A DNA stretch of 64,000 nucleotides from CAWIKY01 sp963836905 (GTDB lineage: Bacteria > Pseudomonadota > Alphaproteobacteria > Caulobacterales > Hyphomonadaceae), in the NCBI GenBank assembly GCA_963836905.1, contig CAWIKY010000007.1, positions 186,001 to 250,000 of the forward strand, written 5' to 3'. A model generated the notes under the pieces. The model was not told where the DNA came from. It searched no databases and was given only the letters and a program-made list of their open reading frames with translations. This document shows, one piece after another, positions 57,603 to 64,000 of this stretch. How positions within the stretch are numbered: the stretch's first letter is position 1; each line of letters starts with the position of its first letter. The translations under genes and the position numbers were made by a program.

Positions 57603-58745
57603 TCAGCCCTCCGGTCTCTCGCCCATTTTCGGGGCACGGGTAGATGCGGGACGCTCGCCATTGATCCGGAACGGAGAGGCAAGCGTTCGAAGCTGCCCGT
57701 CCCTTGCATCGGGGTGAGCAACCGGCTCGATCATGCCCACGCGCTCGACATACGGGTTGTCGAGGGCCTGCGCGATATCGAGCACCGGGGCGAAAGGCAC
57801 ATGCCCGCCGAGAATATCCATCCACTCAGCGGTCGTACGTGATGACAAAGCCGCATCGACAGCCTCTGTCAGCGCCTCAAGGTTCTGTCTTCGCGATGGA
57901 ATATCCGCAAAGCGCGGATCGGCTTTCAGGCCATCCGCCCCTGCAAGCTGGCAGAACAGGTCCCAGAATTTCGGCGTCTGGCACATCAGGAGCCCCCACC
58001 CGTCCTTCGTCTTCACCAGCTGGCTCGGCGTTATCGAAGGGTGTGAGCCACGCGGCAGGCGACCGGTGACATGCCCCTGATTAAGATACCAGGTCGCCGG
58101 ATAGGACAGCTGATGCAGCGCCGTATCAAAGAGGCAAACATCGACATCGCAGCCCTCGCCGGTTCGCTGCGCGCCGATAATGCCTGCCAGAATACCGGTC
58201 GCGAGCTGGCTGCCGGTATGGAAATCCACCATGGAGAGTCCGAAGCGGACCGGCGGGCCATCCGGTTCGCCGGTCATGCTCATAAAACCTGCCTCGGCCT
58301 GCATGAGATAGTCATAGCCCGGCCAGGCGGCCCGTTCGCTCGCCCGTCCATAGGCCGAAAGATGCGCGCAGACGATCTTCGGATTGATAGCTTTCAGAGC
58401 ATCGAACGTCAGGCCAAGCTTGCCGGGCTGATCGCCGCGCAGATTATCGGCGACGGCATCAGCGCTTTTGACCAGATCTTCGAAGGTGGCCCGGCCGTCC
58501 GGGGATTTGAGGTCGACTTCGACCGACGATTTGCCTTTGGAGAAGGTCTGAAAAAATTCGGAATCGCCCTCCCCCAGCAGGTACGGCCCGACGCCGCGCG
58601 AGACATCCCCGCCCCGGCCCGCATCCTCGATCTTTACCACGTCCGCGCCAAGATCGGCCAGCAACATGGTTCCGTAGGGGCCTGCACCATACTGCTCCAC
58701 CGACAGGATGGTGATGCCGGAAAGTGGAAGATTCGTTGCTGCCAT
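57603..58745 (-). CDS. class III CoA-transferase (CaiB/Frc family), first copy
   Basis: A 380-residue protein: SGITILSVEQYGAGPYGTMLLADLGADVVKIE, the catalytic Asp in LSMVDFHTGSQLATG, and SRRQNLEALTEAVDAAL. The VEQYGAGPYGTMLLAD opening fits the subgroup that includes itaconate/mesaconate-type transferases, but family assignment alone does not fix the substrate. Its ATG overlaps the vapC stop (TGATG), coupling its translation to the toxin gene. Confidence 0.87.
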   Translation of the reverse strand: MAATNLPLSGITILSVEQYGAGPYGTMLLADLGADVVKIEDAGRGGDVSRGVGPYLLGEGDSEFFQTFSKGKSSVEVDLKSPDGRATFEDLVKSADAVADNLRGDQPGKLGLTFDALKAINPKIVCAHLSAYGRASERAAWPGYDYLMQAEAGFMSMTGEPDGPPVRFGLSMVDFHTGSQLATGILAGIIGAQRTGEGCDVDVCLFDTALHQLSYPATWYLNQGHVTGRLPRGSHPSITPSQLVKTKDGWGLLMCQTPKFWDLFCQLAGADGLKADPRFADIPSRRQNLEALTEAVDAALSSRTTAEWMDILGGHVPFAPVLDIAQALDNPYVERVGMIEPVAHPDARDGQLRTLASPFRINGERPASTRAPKMGERPEG

Positions 58746-59137
58746 CAGTTCGTCCAGTCTTCGAGCTTCAAACCCGGAATGTCGGTAAAATCGCTCATGT
58801 TTCGGGTCGCCAGTGTTGCGCCCACCGTTATCGCCTGCGCCGCAATCATTCGGTCAAGAAGCTTGCGTCGCGAATATCCAACCTTCCGCACGATGTTTCC
58901 GTACGCCTGAGCGGAAGCATCATCGAAGCTCAAACAAGAGATTGCGGTCAGCATTTCGGCCAGACGCTGGCTGCGATAGACCGCATTCTCCGGCTCCCTG
59001 TAGACCCCACCTTCCAATTCCACCCGTGTCACGATCGAGATCAGGATGTTGTTGCCGGACGACCGTACCTTATCGGTGGTCCATTCATCGCCATCGCGAA
59101 GGTGAATGGCCACATTGGTATCCAGCATTAAAGCCAC
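58745..59137 (-). CDS. vapC: VapC-type PIN-domain toxin
   Basis: A 130-residue PIN nuclease. The acidic active site is visible: Asp6 (MLDTNVAI), Glu40 (TRVELEGG), Asp95 (LLDRMIAA) and the later Asp116 (TRNMSDF). VapC toxins cleave tRNA or rRNA. vapB lies 5 bp upstream. The vapC stop overlaps the start of the CoA-transferase gene, so the toxin is part of the catabolic transcript. Confidence 0.92.
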   Translation of the reverse strand: MALMLDTNVAIHLRDGDEWTTDKVRSSGNNILISIVTRVELEGGVYREPENAVYRSQRLAEMLTAISCLSFDDASAQAYGNIVRKVGYSRRKLLDRMIAAQAITVGATLATRNMSDFTDIPGLKLEDWTN

Positions 59138-59142
59138 GCTTT

Positions 59143-59382
59143 TCAGAGCCCCCCACGTTCAGGAAGCTCGTCGATGTCCCGCGTCTCAATCCGGCTCGGC
59201 TTGGGTATGTCTCGCAGGGCATCGATCATCTCGCTGACGGACTTGCGGGCAGGCTTGACCGTCAGGACATCGCCCGACCGGACAAGCACAACCTCAGTAT
59301 CGGGACCGAAACCAAACCCTTTCGGCAGTCTTACGGCTTCACTGTTTCCGCTCCTGAATGTTCGAGTTGTGACCGTTTCCAA
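59143..59382 (-). CDS. vapB: VapB-type AbrB/SpoVT-fold antitoxin
   Basis: About 79 residues. The swapped-hairpin DNA-binding motif TTRTFRSGNSEAVRLPKGFGF is followed by VVLVRSGDVLTVKPARKS and a tail that would block VapC. No ATG is available: TTG at 59394 and TTG at 59382 are in frame. The 59382 TTG was chosen because TTTGGAGG lies just upstream of it. The GTATATAC repeat operator lies upstream. Confidence 0.87.
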   Translation of the reverse strand: METVTTRTFRSGNSEAVRLPKGFGFGPDTEVVLVRSGDVLTVKPARKSVSEMIDALRDIPKPSRIETRDIDELPERGGL

Positions 59383-59407
59383 GATGACCTCCAAAGCGCA
59401 CCTTGGA

Positions 59408-59425
59408 GTATATACACGTATATAC
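59408..59425. promoter_or_regulatory. VapBC operator, two GTATATAC palindromes
   Basis: GTATATAC-AC-GTATATAC: two identical 8-bp perfect palindromes separated by 2 bp, in the 46-bp gap between the acyl-CoA dehydrogenase stop and vapB. AbrB-fold VapB antitoxins usually bind paired palindromes just upstream of their own start. This gives vapBC, and the two downstream CoA-transferase genes, a likely second, internally autoregulated promoter. Confidence 0.75.
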
Positions 59426-59440
59426 CCTATCGCTCAATAC

Positions 59441-60640
59441 TCAGATCGGGTTTCGCTTCACCAGCTGCTTGGCAATGATAATCCGCTGCATCTCGTTGGT
59501 GCCTTCGCCAATGCACATCAGCGGCGCATCGCGATATAGACGCTCGATGACGTATTCCTTGGAATAGCCGTAGCCGCCATGAATACGCATGGCTTCTGTC
59601 GCCACTTCGAGAGCGGTTTCGGAGGCGAAATACTTCGCCATACCGGCTTCCATGTCGATCCGCTCGCCGCGGTCATAAGCGGCCGCTGCATCCTGAACCA
59701 GAAGTTCGGCGGCACGCGTCTTGGCAGCCATTTCGCCCAGCTTGAGCTGGATGGCCTGATGTTCGGCAATCGGCTTGCCCATCGTCTTGCGCATCTGCGC
59801 GTATTTCACGCTTTCCTTAAGCGCACGGCGGGCAATGCCGACCGAGCGGGCGGCGATGTTGATACGCCCGATCTCGAGCCCGCCCGTGGCCATGTAGAAG
59901 CCCTTGCCTTCCTCACCGCCGACAAGGCAGAGGTCGGCATCGCATTCATAATCCTCGAAGATGAACTCGCCGCTGTCGATGCCCTTATAGCCGAGCTTTT
60001 CCAGTTTCTTGCCGTTCTTGATGCCTTTCAGCGGCTCACGCGTTTCAGGGTCGATCTTTGGCGTGATCAGCATCGACATGCCGGTATAGCGAGGCTGGGC
60101 ATTCGGATCGGTCTTGACCAGAAGCGCCACGCAATGGCCCTCGATGGCATTGGAAATCCAGGTCTTGGTGCCGTTCACAACATATTTCTCGCCATCGCGT
60201 CTGGCGACCGTGCGAATGCCCTGCAGATCGGTTCCGGCATCAGGCTCGGTCAAGCCGAGCCCGCCACGCAATTCGCCACTGGCAAATTTCGGCAACCAGT
60301 AGTCTTTCTGCGCCTGTGTTCCGAACCGCTGGACAACCGTAGCCATCATGAGGTGCGAGTTGAAGATACCGGTCAGCGACATCCATTCTTCTGAGATCAT
60401 CGTGACGATCTTCGAATAGGTCGTTGCCGAGAGACCCAGCCCGCCAAACTCCGGTTCGATGAGGGCACCGAACAGGCCCATCTCTGCCATGTCGTCGACC
60501 AGATCGGCCGGCCATTCATTATCGTGCTCGAGTTGCATCGCCACGGGGGCGACCTTCTTCTCGATCCACTTGGCAATGGAATCGAGCATCAGCTGTTCGT
60601 CTTCAGCCGAATGCTCCGGCATGTAAGCGGTATCTGCCAT
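59441..60640 (-). CDS. acyl-CoA dehydrogenase
   Basis: A 399-residue protein with the ACAD fold: GGLGLTEPDAGTDLQGIRTVA, VNGTKTWISNAIEG, GRINIAARSVGIARRAL, MRIHGGYGYSKEYVIERLYRDA and the catalytic Glu in CIGEGTNEMQR. It introduces a 2,3-double bond into an acyl-CoA with FAD. It is fourth in the order CitE-MaoC-TsaA-ACAD. In the Pseudomonas itaconate locus an ACAD sits in the same kind of position with an unsettled role. Confidence 0.92.
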   Translation of the reverse strand: MADTAYMPEHSAEDEQLMLDSIAKWIEKKVAPVAMQLEHDNEWPADLVDDMAEMGLFGALIEPEFGGLGLSATTYSKIVTMISEEWMSLTGIFNSHLMMATVVQRFGTQAQKDYWLPKFASGELRGGLGLTEPDAGTDLQGIRTVARRDGEKYVVNGTKTWISNAIEGHCVALLVKTDPNAQPRYTGMSMLITPKIDPETREPLKGIKNGKKLEKLGYKGIDSGEFIFEDYECDADLCLVGGEEGKGFYMATGGLEIGRINIAARSVGIARRALKESVKYAQMRKTMGKPIAEHQAIQLKLGEMAAKTRAAELLVQDAAAAYDRGERIDMEAGMAKYFASETALEVATEAMRIHGGYGYSKEYVIERLYRDAPLMCIGEGTNEMQRIIIAKQLVKRNPI

Positions 60641-60653
60641 GATGTGAGGTCCT

Positions 60654-61118
60654 TCAGCTTTTCCAGTATGATATCATGAGTTCGCTTGCCCAGTCCGGCT
60701 GGGTAGTCACTTCGCGCGGCAGAAACTCGCGCATGACCGGCTTGATATCGAGAACGGGTGTGCCGTCGATTGCGTCCAGCCCCTGAACGTGGATCTCGTT
60801 ACCAGCCACGCCAAGAACCCGGCAGGTACACAGCCCGATCCGGTTCGGACGGTTCTTGCCGCGTTGCGCGAAAATGCCCACGAGCGGCCATTCGGTATTG
60901 CCGCGCGGATGTCGTGCGCCTGTCTCGATCTTGTGGTCAGGCACCTTGTCGAATTGGAAGATGATCTCGGCATGGCTGAAATCCTTCAACCCGAACAGTG
61001 CGTCCGGCCCGAAATCATCCGTCAGCACGATGCGTGCTTCCTCGCTGCCCCAATTGTCATCCTCGGCAAGCGTACGGCCGCCGCGTACATGCCCGACTGG
61101 CGAGATCGGATGCAGCAT
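60654..61118 (-). CDS. TsaA-domain protein (TrmO-like)
   Basis: A 154-residue single TsaA domain: HPISPVGHVRG, a FSHAEIIFQFDKV core, ARHPRGNTEWPLVGIFAQRG, KNRPNRIGLCTCRVL and GLDAIDGTPVLDIKPVMREF. The RHPRG...RPNRIGL signature is that of TrmO, which N6-methylates t6A37 of tRNA-Thr(GGU). It lacks the ~80-residue C-terminal extension of E. coli TrmO. It starts on the last base of the MaoC stop (TGATG), so it is firmly inside the acyl-CoA operon, an unexpected place for a tRNA modifier. Confidence 0.85.
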   Translation of the reverse strand: MLHPISPVGHVRGGRTLAEDDNWGSEEARIVLTDDFGPDALFGLKDFSHAEIIFQFDKVPDHKIETGARHPRGNTEWPLVGIFAQRGKNRPNRIGLCTCRVLGVAGNEIHVQGLDAIDGTPVLDIKPVMREFLPREVTTQPDWASELMISYWKS

Positions 61119-61639
61119 CAGTAGTGTCCGACCTTGTCCTCGACCGCATGGCCTTTGGCGGGGATCAGCATGTTGCGCTTGAAGGTGGCGATCATCACGC
61201 CGTCCTGATTATAGCCGCGCGTCACGATGGTCACGATGCCCTGTCCGGGCCGCGATTTGCTCTCGCGCTTTTCCAGAACCTCGCTCTCGCCATAGATCGT
61301 GTCTCCGGCAAAGACGGGCGCAGTGAACTTCACCTCGTCCATGCCAAGATTGGCAATGGCCTTCTGGCTGGTGTCGGTGACGCTCATGCCGATCAGCAGG
61401 GCAAGCGTATAGGGTGAGACGACCAGATTTTTCTTGAACTCGGACGCTTTGGCGAACTCGGCGTCGAAATGCATCGGATGGGTGTTCATCGTCATCAGCG
61501 TGAACATGTGATTGTCGTATTCGGTGACGGTCTTGCCGGGCCGATGCTCATAGATGTGGCCGGGCTCGAAATCCTCGAAATAGCGCCCGAAGGTTTCCCG
61601 GAACCGGTTCGGCCCGACTTCCTTGACTGTACCCACCAT
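61118..61639 (-). CDS. MaoC-family hydratase (itaconyl/mesaconyl-CoA hydratase-like)
   Basis: A 173-residue single hot-dog protein. GRYFEDFEPGHIYEHRPGKTVTEYDNHMFTLMTMNTHPMH contains the hydratase motif with the catalytic Asp/His pair (YDN...NTHPMHFD). TLALLIGMSVTDTSQKAI and GDTIYGESEVLEKRESKSRPG follow. The length and the N-terminus resemble the itaconyl-CoA hydratase of the Pseudomonas rip locus more than the two-domain mesaconyl-CoA hydratase. It lies 1 bp after the CitE gene and is coupled to the TsaA gene. Confidence 0.87.
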   Translation of the reverse strand: MVGTVKEVGPNRFRETFGRYFEDFEPGHIYEHRPGKTVTEYDNHMFTLMTMNTHPMHFDAEFAKASEFKKNLVVSPYTLALLIGMSVTDTSQKAIANLGMDEVKFTAPVFAGDTIYGESEVLEKRESKSRPGQGIVTIVTRGYNQDGVMIATFKRNMLIPAKGHAVEDKVGHY

Positions 61640-61640
61640 G

Positions 61641-62465
61641 TCAGTTTTTCCCTGCTTTATCTACGGTCCGGGCGGCAGCGGTCACCACCGGGCGGTCTAT
61701 CAGTTTGCCATCCAGAAGCACCGCTCCGCCTGCTGCCTCGTCGAACGCTTTCAGCACACGCTGGGCGGCGCTCACATCGGCCTCTCCCGGCATGAACACG
61801 GCGTTGACGATGTCCACTTGCGAGGGGTGAATGCAGGCGCGACCATCAAAGCCAAGCGCCTTGACGCGTCGTGTGTCGGCCTCCAGCCCCTCGGTGTTCT
61901 TCACGTCCAGATACGGCACATCGATGGCGTCCTTGCCTGCCGATGAAGAAAGCGATGCAATACGACCCCGCGCATAGGCAAAGGCCTCCCAGGTCATCTC
62001 CACGCCAAGCTCGGCTGAGAAATCTGCGCCACCGAACAGGACCGAAACCACTGACGGGTGACGCAGCAGCGCTTCGGCAGCTTCCAGCCCGCGCCCGGTT
62101 TCTATGATTGGAATCAGCTTTGGCGAAAGCTTGCCAAGCGCTTCGGCGACGATCTCCAGATCGACGACATGCTCGACCTTCGGCACCATGATGGCGGCCG
62201 GCAGGACCCCCGCTTCAGCCAGAGCAGCAATGTCAGCGCAGCCATAGAAGGTGCGCGGCGAGTTGATGCGGATACCGGTACGGTCGGCCTGACCGGTGCG
62301 GCCCAGAAAGTCTATCGCTGCCGCTCGTGCGCTGTTTTTCTCGTCCGGCAAGACGGCATCTTCCAGATCAATCATCACGATGTCGGCGGCTGTCGCCAGC
62401 GCCTTTTCATAGCGTTCCGGGCGCGACCCGGGAACGAATAGCAGGGATCTGATCGACAAGGACAC
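61641..62465 (-). CDS. CitE-like lyase (HpcH/HpaI family; citramalyl/malyl-CoA lyase-like)
   Basis: A 274-residue TIM-barrel lyase: RSLLFVPGSRPERYEKAL, DIVMIDLEDAVLPDEKN, RINSPRTF, metal-ligand Glu in IPIIETGRGLEAAE and Asp in LFGGADFSAELGVEMTW, and CIHPSQVDIVNAVF. It would cleave a hydroxyacyl-CoA to acetyl-CoA plus a keto acid. With MaoC and CoA-transferases around it, (S)-citramalyl-CoA is the best candidate; malyl-CoA or HMG-like CoA are alternatives. It is the first gene of the operon, 16 bp downstream of the TTTGTCCGGACAAA palindrome. Confidence 0.87.
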   Translation of the reverse strand: MSLSIRSLLFVPGSRPERYEKALATAADIVMIDLEDAVLPDEKNSARAAAIDFLGRTGQADRTGIRINSPRTFYGCADIAALAEAGVLPAAIMVPKVEHVVDLEIVAEALGKLSPKLIPIIETGRGLEAAEALLRHPSVVSVLFGGADFSAELGVEMTWEAFAYARGRIASLSSSAGKDAIDVPYLDVKNTEGLEADTRRVKALGFDGRACIHPSQVDIVNAVFMPGEADVSAAQRVLKAFDEAAGGAVLLDGKLIDRPVVTAAARTVDKAGKN

Positions 62466-62480
62466 GCTCCGGAAACAGCA

Positions 62481-62494
62481 TTTGTCCGGACAAA
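62481..62494. promoter_or_regulatory. candidate operator TTTGTCCGGACAAA upstream of the CitE operon
   Basis: A perfect 14-bp palindrome ending 16 bp before the CitE start codon, in an intergenic region. Its first 12 bases are identical to 53678-53689 at the other divergent promoter. The spacing to the gene suits a repressor site. Confidence 0.6.
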
Positions 62495-62540
62495 TTAGCT
62501 TGCTTGGGGGGTGGGGTCAAACTGAACGCGTCGGAAAACA

Positions 62541-62573
62541 CGAAAACGGCCCGGCTTGCTCAATCCGGACCGT
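62541..62573 (-). terminator. intrinsic terminator after the DUF1499 gene
   Basis: On the minus strand ACGGTCCGG and CCGGGCCGT form a 9-bp stem (one mismatch) with a 10-nt loop, followed by TTTTCGTGTTTT. It lies 75 bp past the DUF1499 stop and before the CitE promoter, separating the two units. Confidence 0.6.
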
Positions 62574-62647
62574 CTGTAATCATCCCGAAGTGTGTCGGGT
62601 GGCGCGCGTCCGAGGTGCCCGGAAAGTCTGAACCCTGGCGGACTGTG

Positions 62648-63460
62648 TCAGACCGCCAGTTTCGCCTTGATGTCTGCCAGCAGCGTTTCGACGCGGCGGG
62701 CATTGGCGCCAAGGTCGGAGAGACCGACCCGAGAGACGGAGCGAACATCCACCCGCGCACCCTCGCCCTGCGCCGTGATGCGGATGGCGATATCGTCTGA
62801 AAAGCCGAACCAGCGTGACGTGTCGGTCGCTTCGATCACCCCTTCAGCTTCGCTTGAGGTCACAACGGCCCAGCCGTTCTCCCGAACCGTCGCTAGGGCT
62901 GCCGAATAGACGACATCCACAGGGGCATTTATCAGGAGGGGCTTGATCCCGGGATAGCCGATGGCCTGCGCATCGGCGACGCGTTGCCCGCCCGAGCCTG
63001 GCCAGCGGCTGTCAGCACCCTGGATGATTGTAGGGTCTGCAATGACGGGATTGCCGCCATCGCCTCGCGCGGAGAGGAGCGCACCGGAGAAGAATATCGG
63101 CTGGTTCCAGTCGGTTTGCACGTCATGAATCGGGGGATTGCCCTCAGCCATCGCCTTGAAGCCGAGCAGACGCCCCATGACCAGACCAAGAATGAAGAGT
63201 GCTATGATGGAAAGGATGACCGGTTTGACGCGCGGTGCACGAACCAGCCCGAGCAGCAGTGTGATCACCGCCAGCACGCCGACACCCATCGTAAGGGGCC
63301 CGCCCCAGGCAACCGTCATCTTGCCGAGCCCGAATTGCCAGCTCCAGAGCCCGAAACGTGCGCCCAGCGCAGCGACTGCGAACCAGACCGGCACAAGCAG
63401 CGCCAGGAAGAAGACCGCCCAGGCCAGTTTCAGCCGGATACCATTTCTTCGTGATGCCAT
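62648..63460 (-). CDS. DUF1499 membrane protein
   Basis: A 270-residue protein with three N-terminal membrane helices (about 10-32, 50-72 and 80-100) and a soluble C-terminal DUF1499 domain. The domain shows YPGIKPLLINAPVDVVYSAALATVRENGW, EGVIEATDTSRWFGFSDDIAIRI and VDVRSVSRVGLSDLGANARRVETLL. The function is unknown. It is upstream of the CitE operon but separated by a terminator. Confidence 0.85.
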   Translation of the reverse strand: MASRRNGIRLKLAWAVFFLALLVPVWFAVAALGARFGLWSWQFGLGKMTVAWGGPLTMGVGVLAVITLLLGLVRAPRVKPVILSIIALFILGLVMGRLLGFKAMAEGNPPIHDVQTDWNQPIFFSGALLSARGDGGNPVIADPTIIQGADSRWPGSGGQRVADAQAIGYPGIKPLLINAPVDVVYSAALATVRENGWAVVTSSEAEGVIEATDTSRWFGFSDDIAIRITAQGEGARVDVRSVSRVGLSDLGANARRVETLLADIKAKLAV

Positions 63461-63595
63461 GATCTTCCCTCCAGTCCCGGTGGCTAGCGATAAATGATAT
63501 CATCGCGTTTGGCGAGAGCCAGCGATCGGCCTCGACGATGACAGGCATTGATCTAGCTTCTGCCGGGTTGAAATGCCGAAACGGAGGCGCAGACA

Positions 63596-64000
63596 ATGGA
63601 TGTCGATCTCGACAGGGCGGATACGTCCGATGACGTATCCGCGTTCTCTGGAATCACCTTCCGCTTTCTGGAGGGCCTCGCCGCGAACAATAACAAGACC
63701 TGGTTCGACGAGAACCGGAAGGTCTATGAGACAAAGGTCCGTAACCCGTTTGCGGCCTTGCTGAACCGATGCACAAAGCATCTGTCCGACAGCGCACTTC
63801 CGCTGAAGGGCAGCTCCGACACGATGTACCGCATCAATCGTGACCTGCGCTTCACCAAGGACAAGCGTCCCTATTCCGAGCATGTCAGCGGAATCCTGAC
63901 ACCGTCCGGGCGAAAGGAAGAGATTGGCGGGCTGGTCTATATCCATCTGGATGCCACTGGCGGCTTCGTCGCATCGGGTTTTTACAAGCCGGGTGCGAGC
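63596..64000 (+). CDS. DUF2461 family protein, 3' part cut by window
   Basis: Translated from the ATG at 63596 (GGAGG upstream) to the window end: 135 open codons. FRFLEGLAANNNKTWFDENRKVYE and MYRINRDLRFTKDKRPYSEHVS match the DUF2461 (TIGR02453) family of unknown function. Divergent from the DUF1499 gene. Confidence 0.88.
   Translation, partial: MDVDLDRADTSDDVSAFSGITFRFLEGLAANNNKTWFDENRKVYETKVRNPFAALLNRCTKHLSDSALPLKGSSDTMYRINRDLRFTKDKRPYSEHVSGILTPSGRKEEIGGLVYIHLDATGGFVASGFYKPGAS

Overview
The window comes from a high-GC (about 60-65% by eye) alphaproteobacterium. The evidence is the infA / maf / RNase G / yacG block beside murA / DUF2948 / hisD / UPF0262, a ChvG-ChvI two-component pair followed by PTS proteins, and two enzymes of the ethylmalonyl-CoA pathway. 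An aquatic Caulobacterales/Maricaulales-like organism (Hyphomonadaceae or Maricaulaceae) fits, but this is inference. No rRNA, transposase, prophage or CRISPR array was seen. Genes are densely packed and no gene-free stretch exceeds 300 bases.

Layout. 1-8.7 kb: trhO (cut by the window edge), a Bcr/CflA-type exporter, a ParDE-like toxin-antitoxin pair, ethylmalonyl-CoA mutase, a CoxE-type VWA protein, an exported pentapeptide-repeat protein, and a degenerate relative of B12-dependent ribonucleotide reductase. 8.9-14.6 kb: a saccharopine-dehydrogenase-like reductase, alanine dehydrogenase, a PKHD-type hydroxylase, a lipoprotein and a 567-residue unknown. 14.7-20.6 kb: chvI-chvG-EIIA(Man)-HPr without hprK, then two cell-wall enzymes (an L,D-transpeptidase and an M15-like peptidase), both frameshifted as sequenced. 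20.6-31.8 kb: a secreted RTX metalloprotease, agmatine deiminase and N-carbamoylputrescine amidase, and TamB-TamA. 31.9-38.3 kb: the conserved housekeeping block and tRNA-Thr(GGT). 38.3-46.8 kb: methylsuccinyl-CoA dehydrogenase, a type III PLP decarboxylase, a sensorless HWE-type histidine-kinase-like protein with its receiver, PstS and an M16 peptidase pair.

46.8-62.5 kb is the most distinctive part: a catabolic region of acyl-CoA chemistry. On the minus strand lie CitE-like lyase, MaoC hydratase, TsaA-domain protein, acyl-CoA dehydrogenase, vapBC, and two class III CoA-transferases. Nearby are two MmgE/PrpD proteins, a PaaK-like ligase, an amidase and a GabD-like dehydrogenase. Divergent from these are a Cat1-like CoA-transferase and a GntR/UTRA regulator. 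The enzyme set resembles the itaconate (C5-dicarboxylate) degradation locus of Pseudomonas (CoA-transferase, hydratase, citramalyl-CoA lyase, with acyl-CoA dehydrogenase and PrpD companions). A near-identical palindrome, TTTGTCCGGACA, lies at the start of both transcription units and is a good candidate for the GntR operator. The vapBC module sits inside the operon and is translationally coupled to a CoA-transferase gene. 62.6-64 kb holds a DUF1499 membrane protein and a DUF2461 protein cut by the window end.

Seven single-base frame breaks cluster in two short zones (17.9-20.5 kb and 46.4-48.5 kb), hitting five genes. They look like local sequence errors at least as much as real gene decay.
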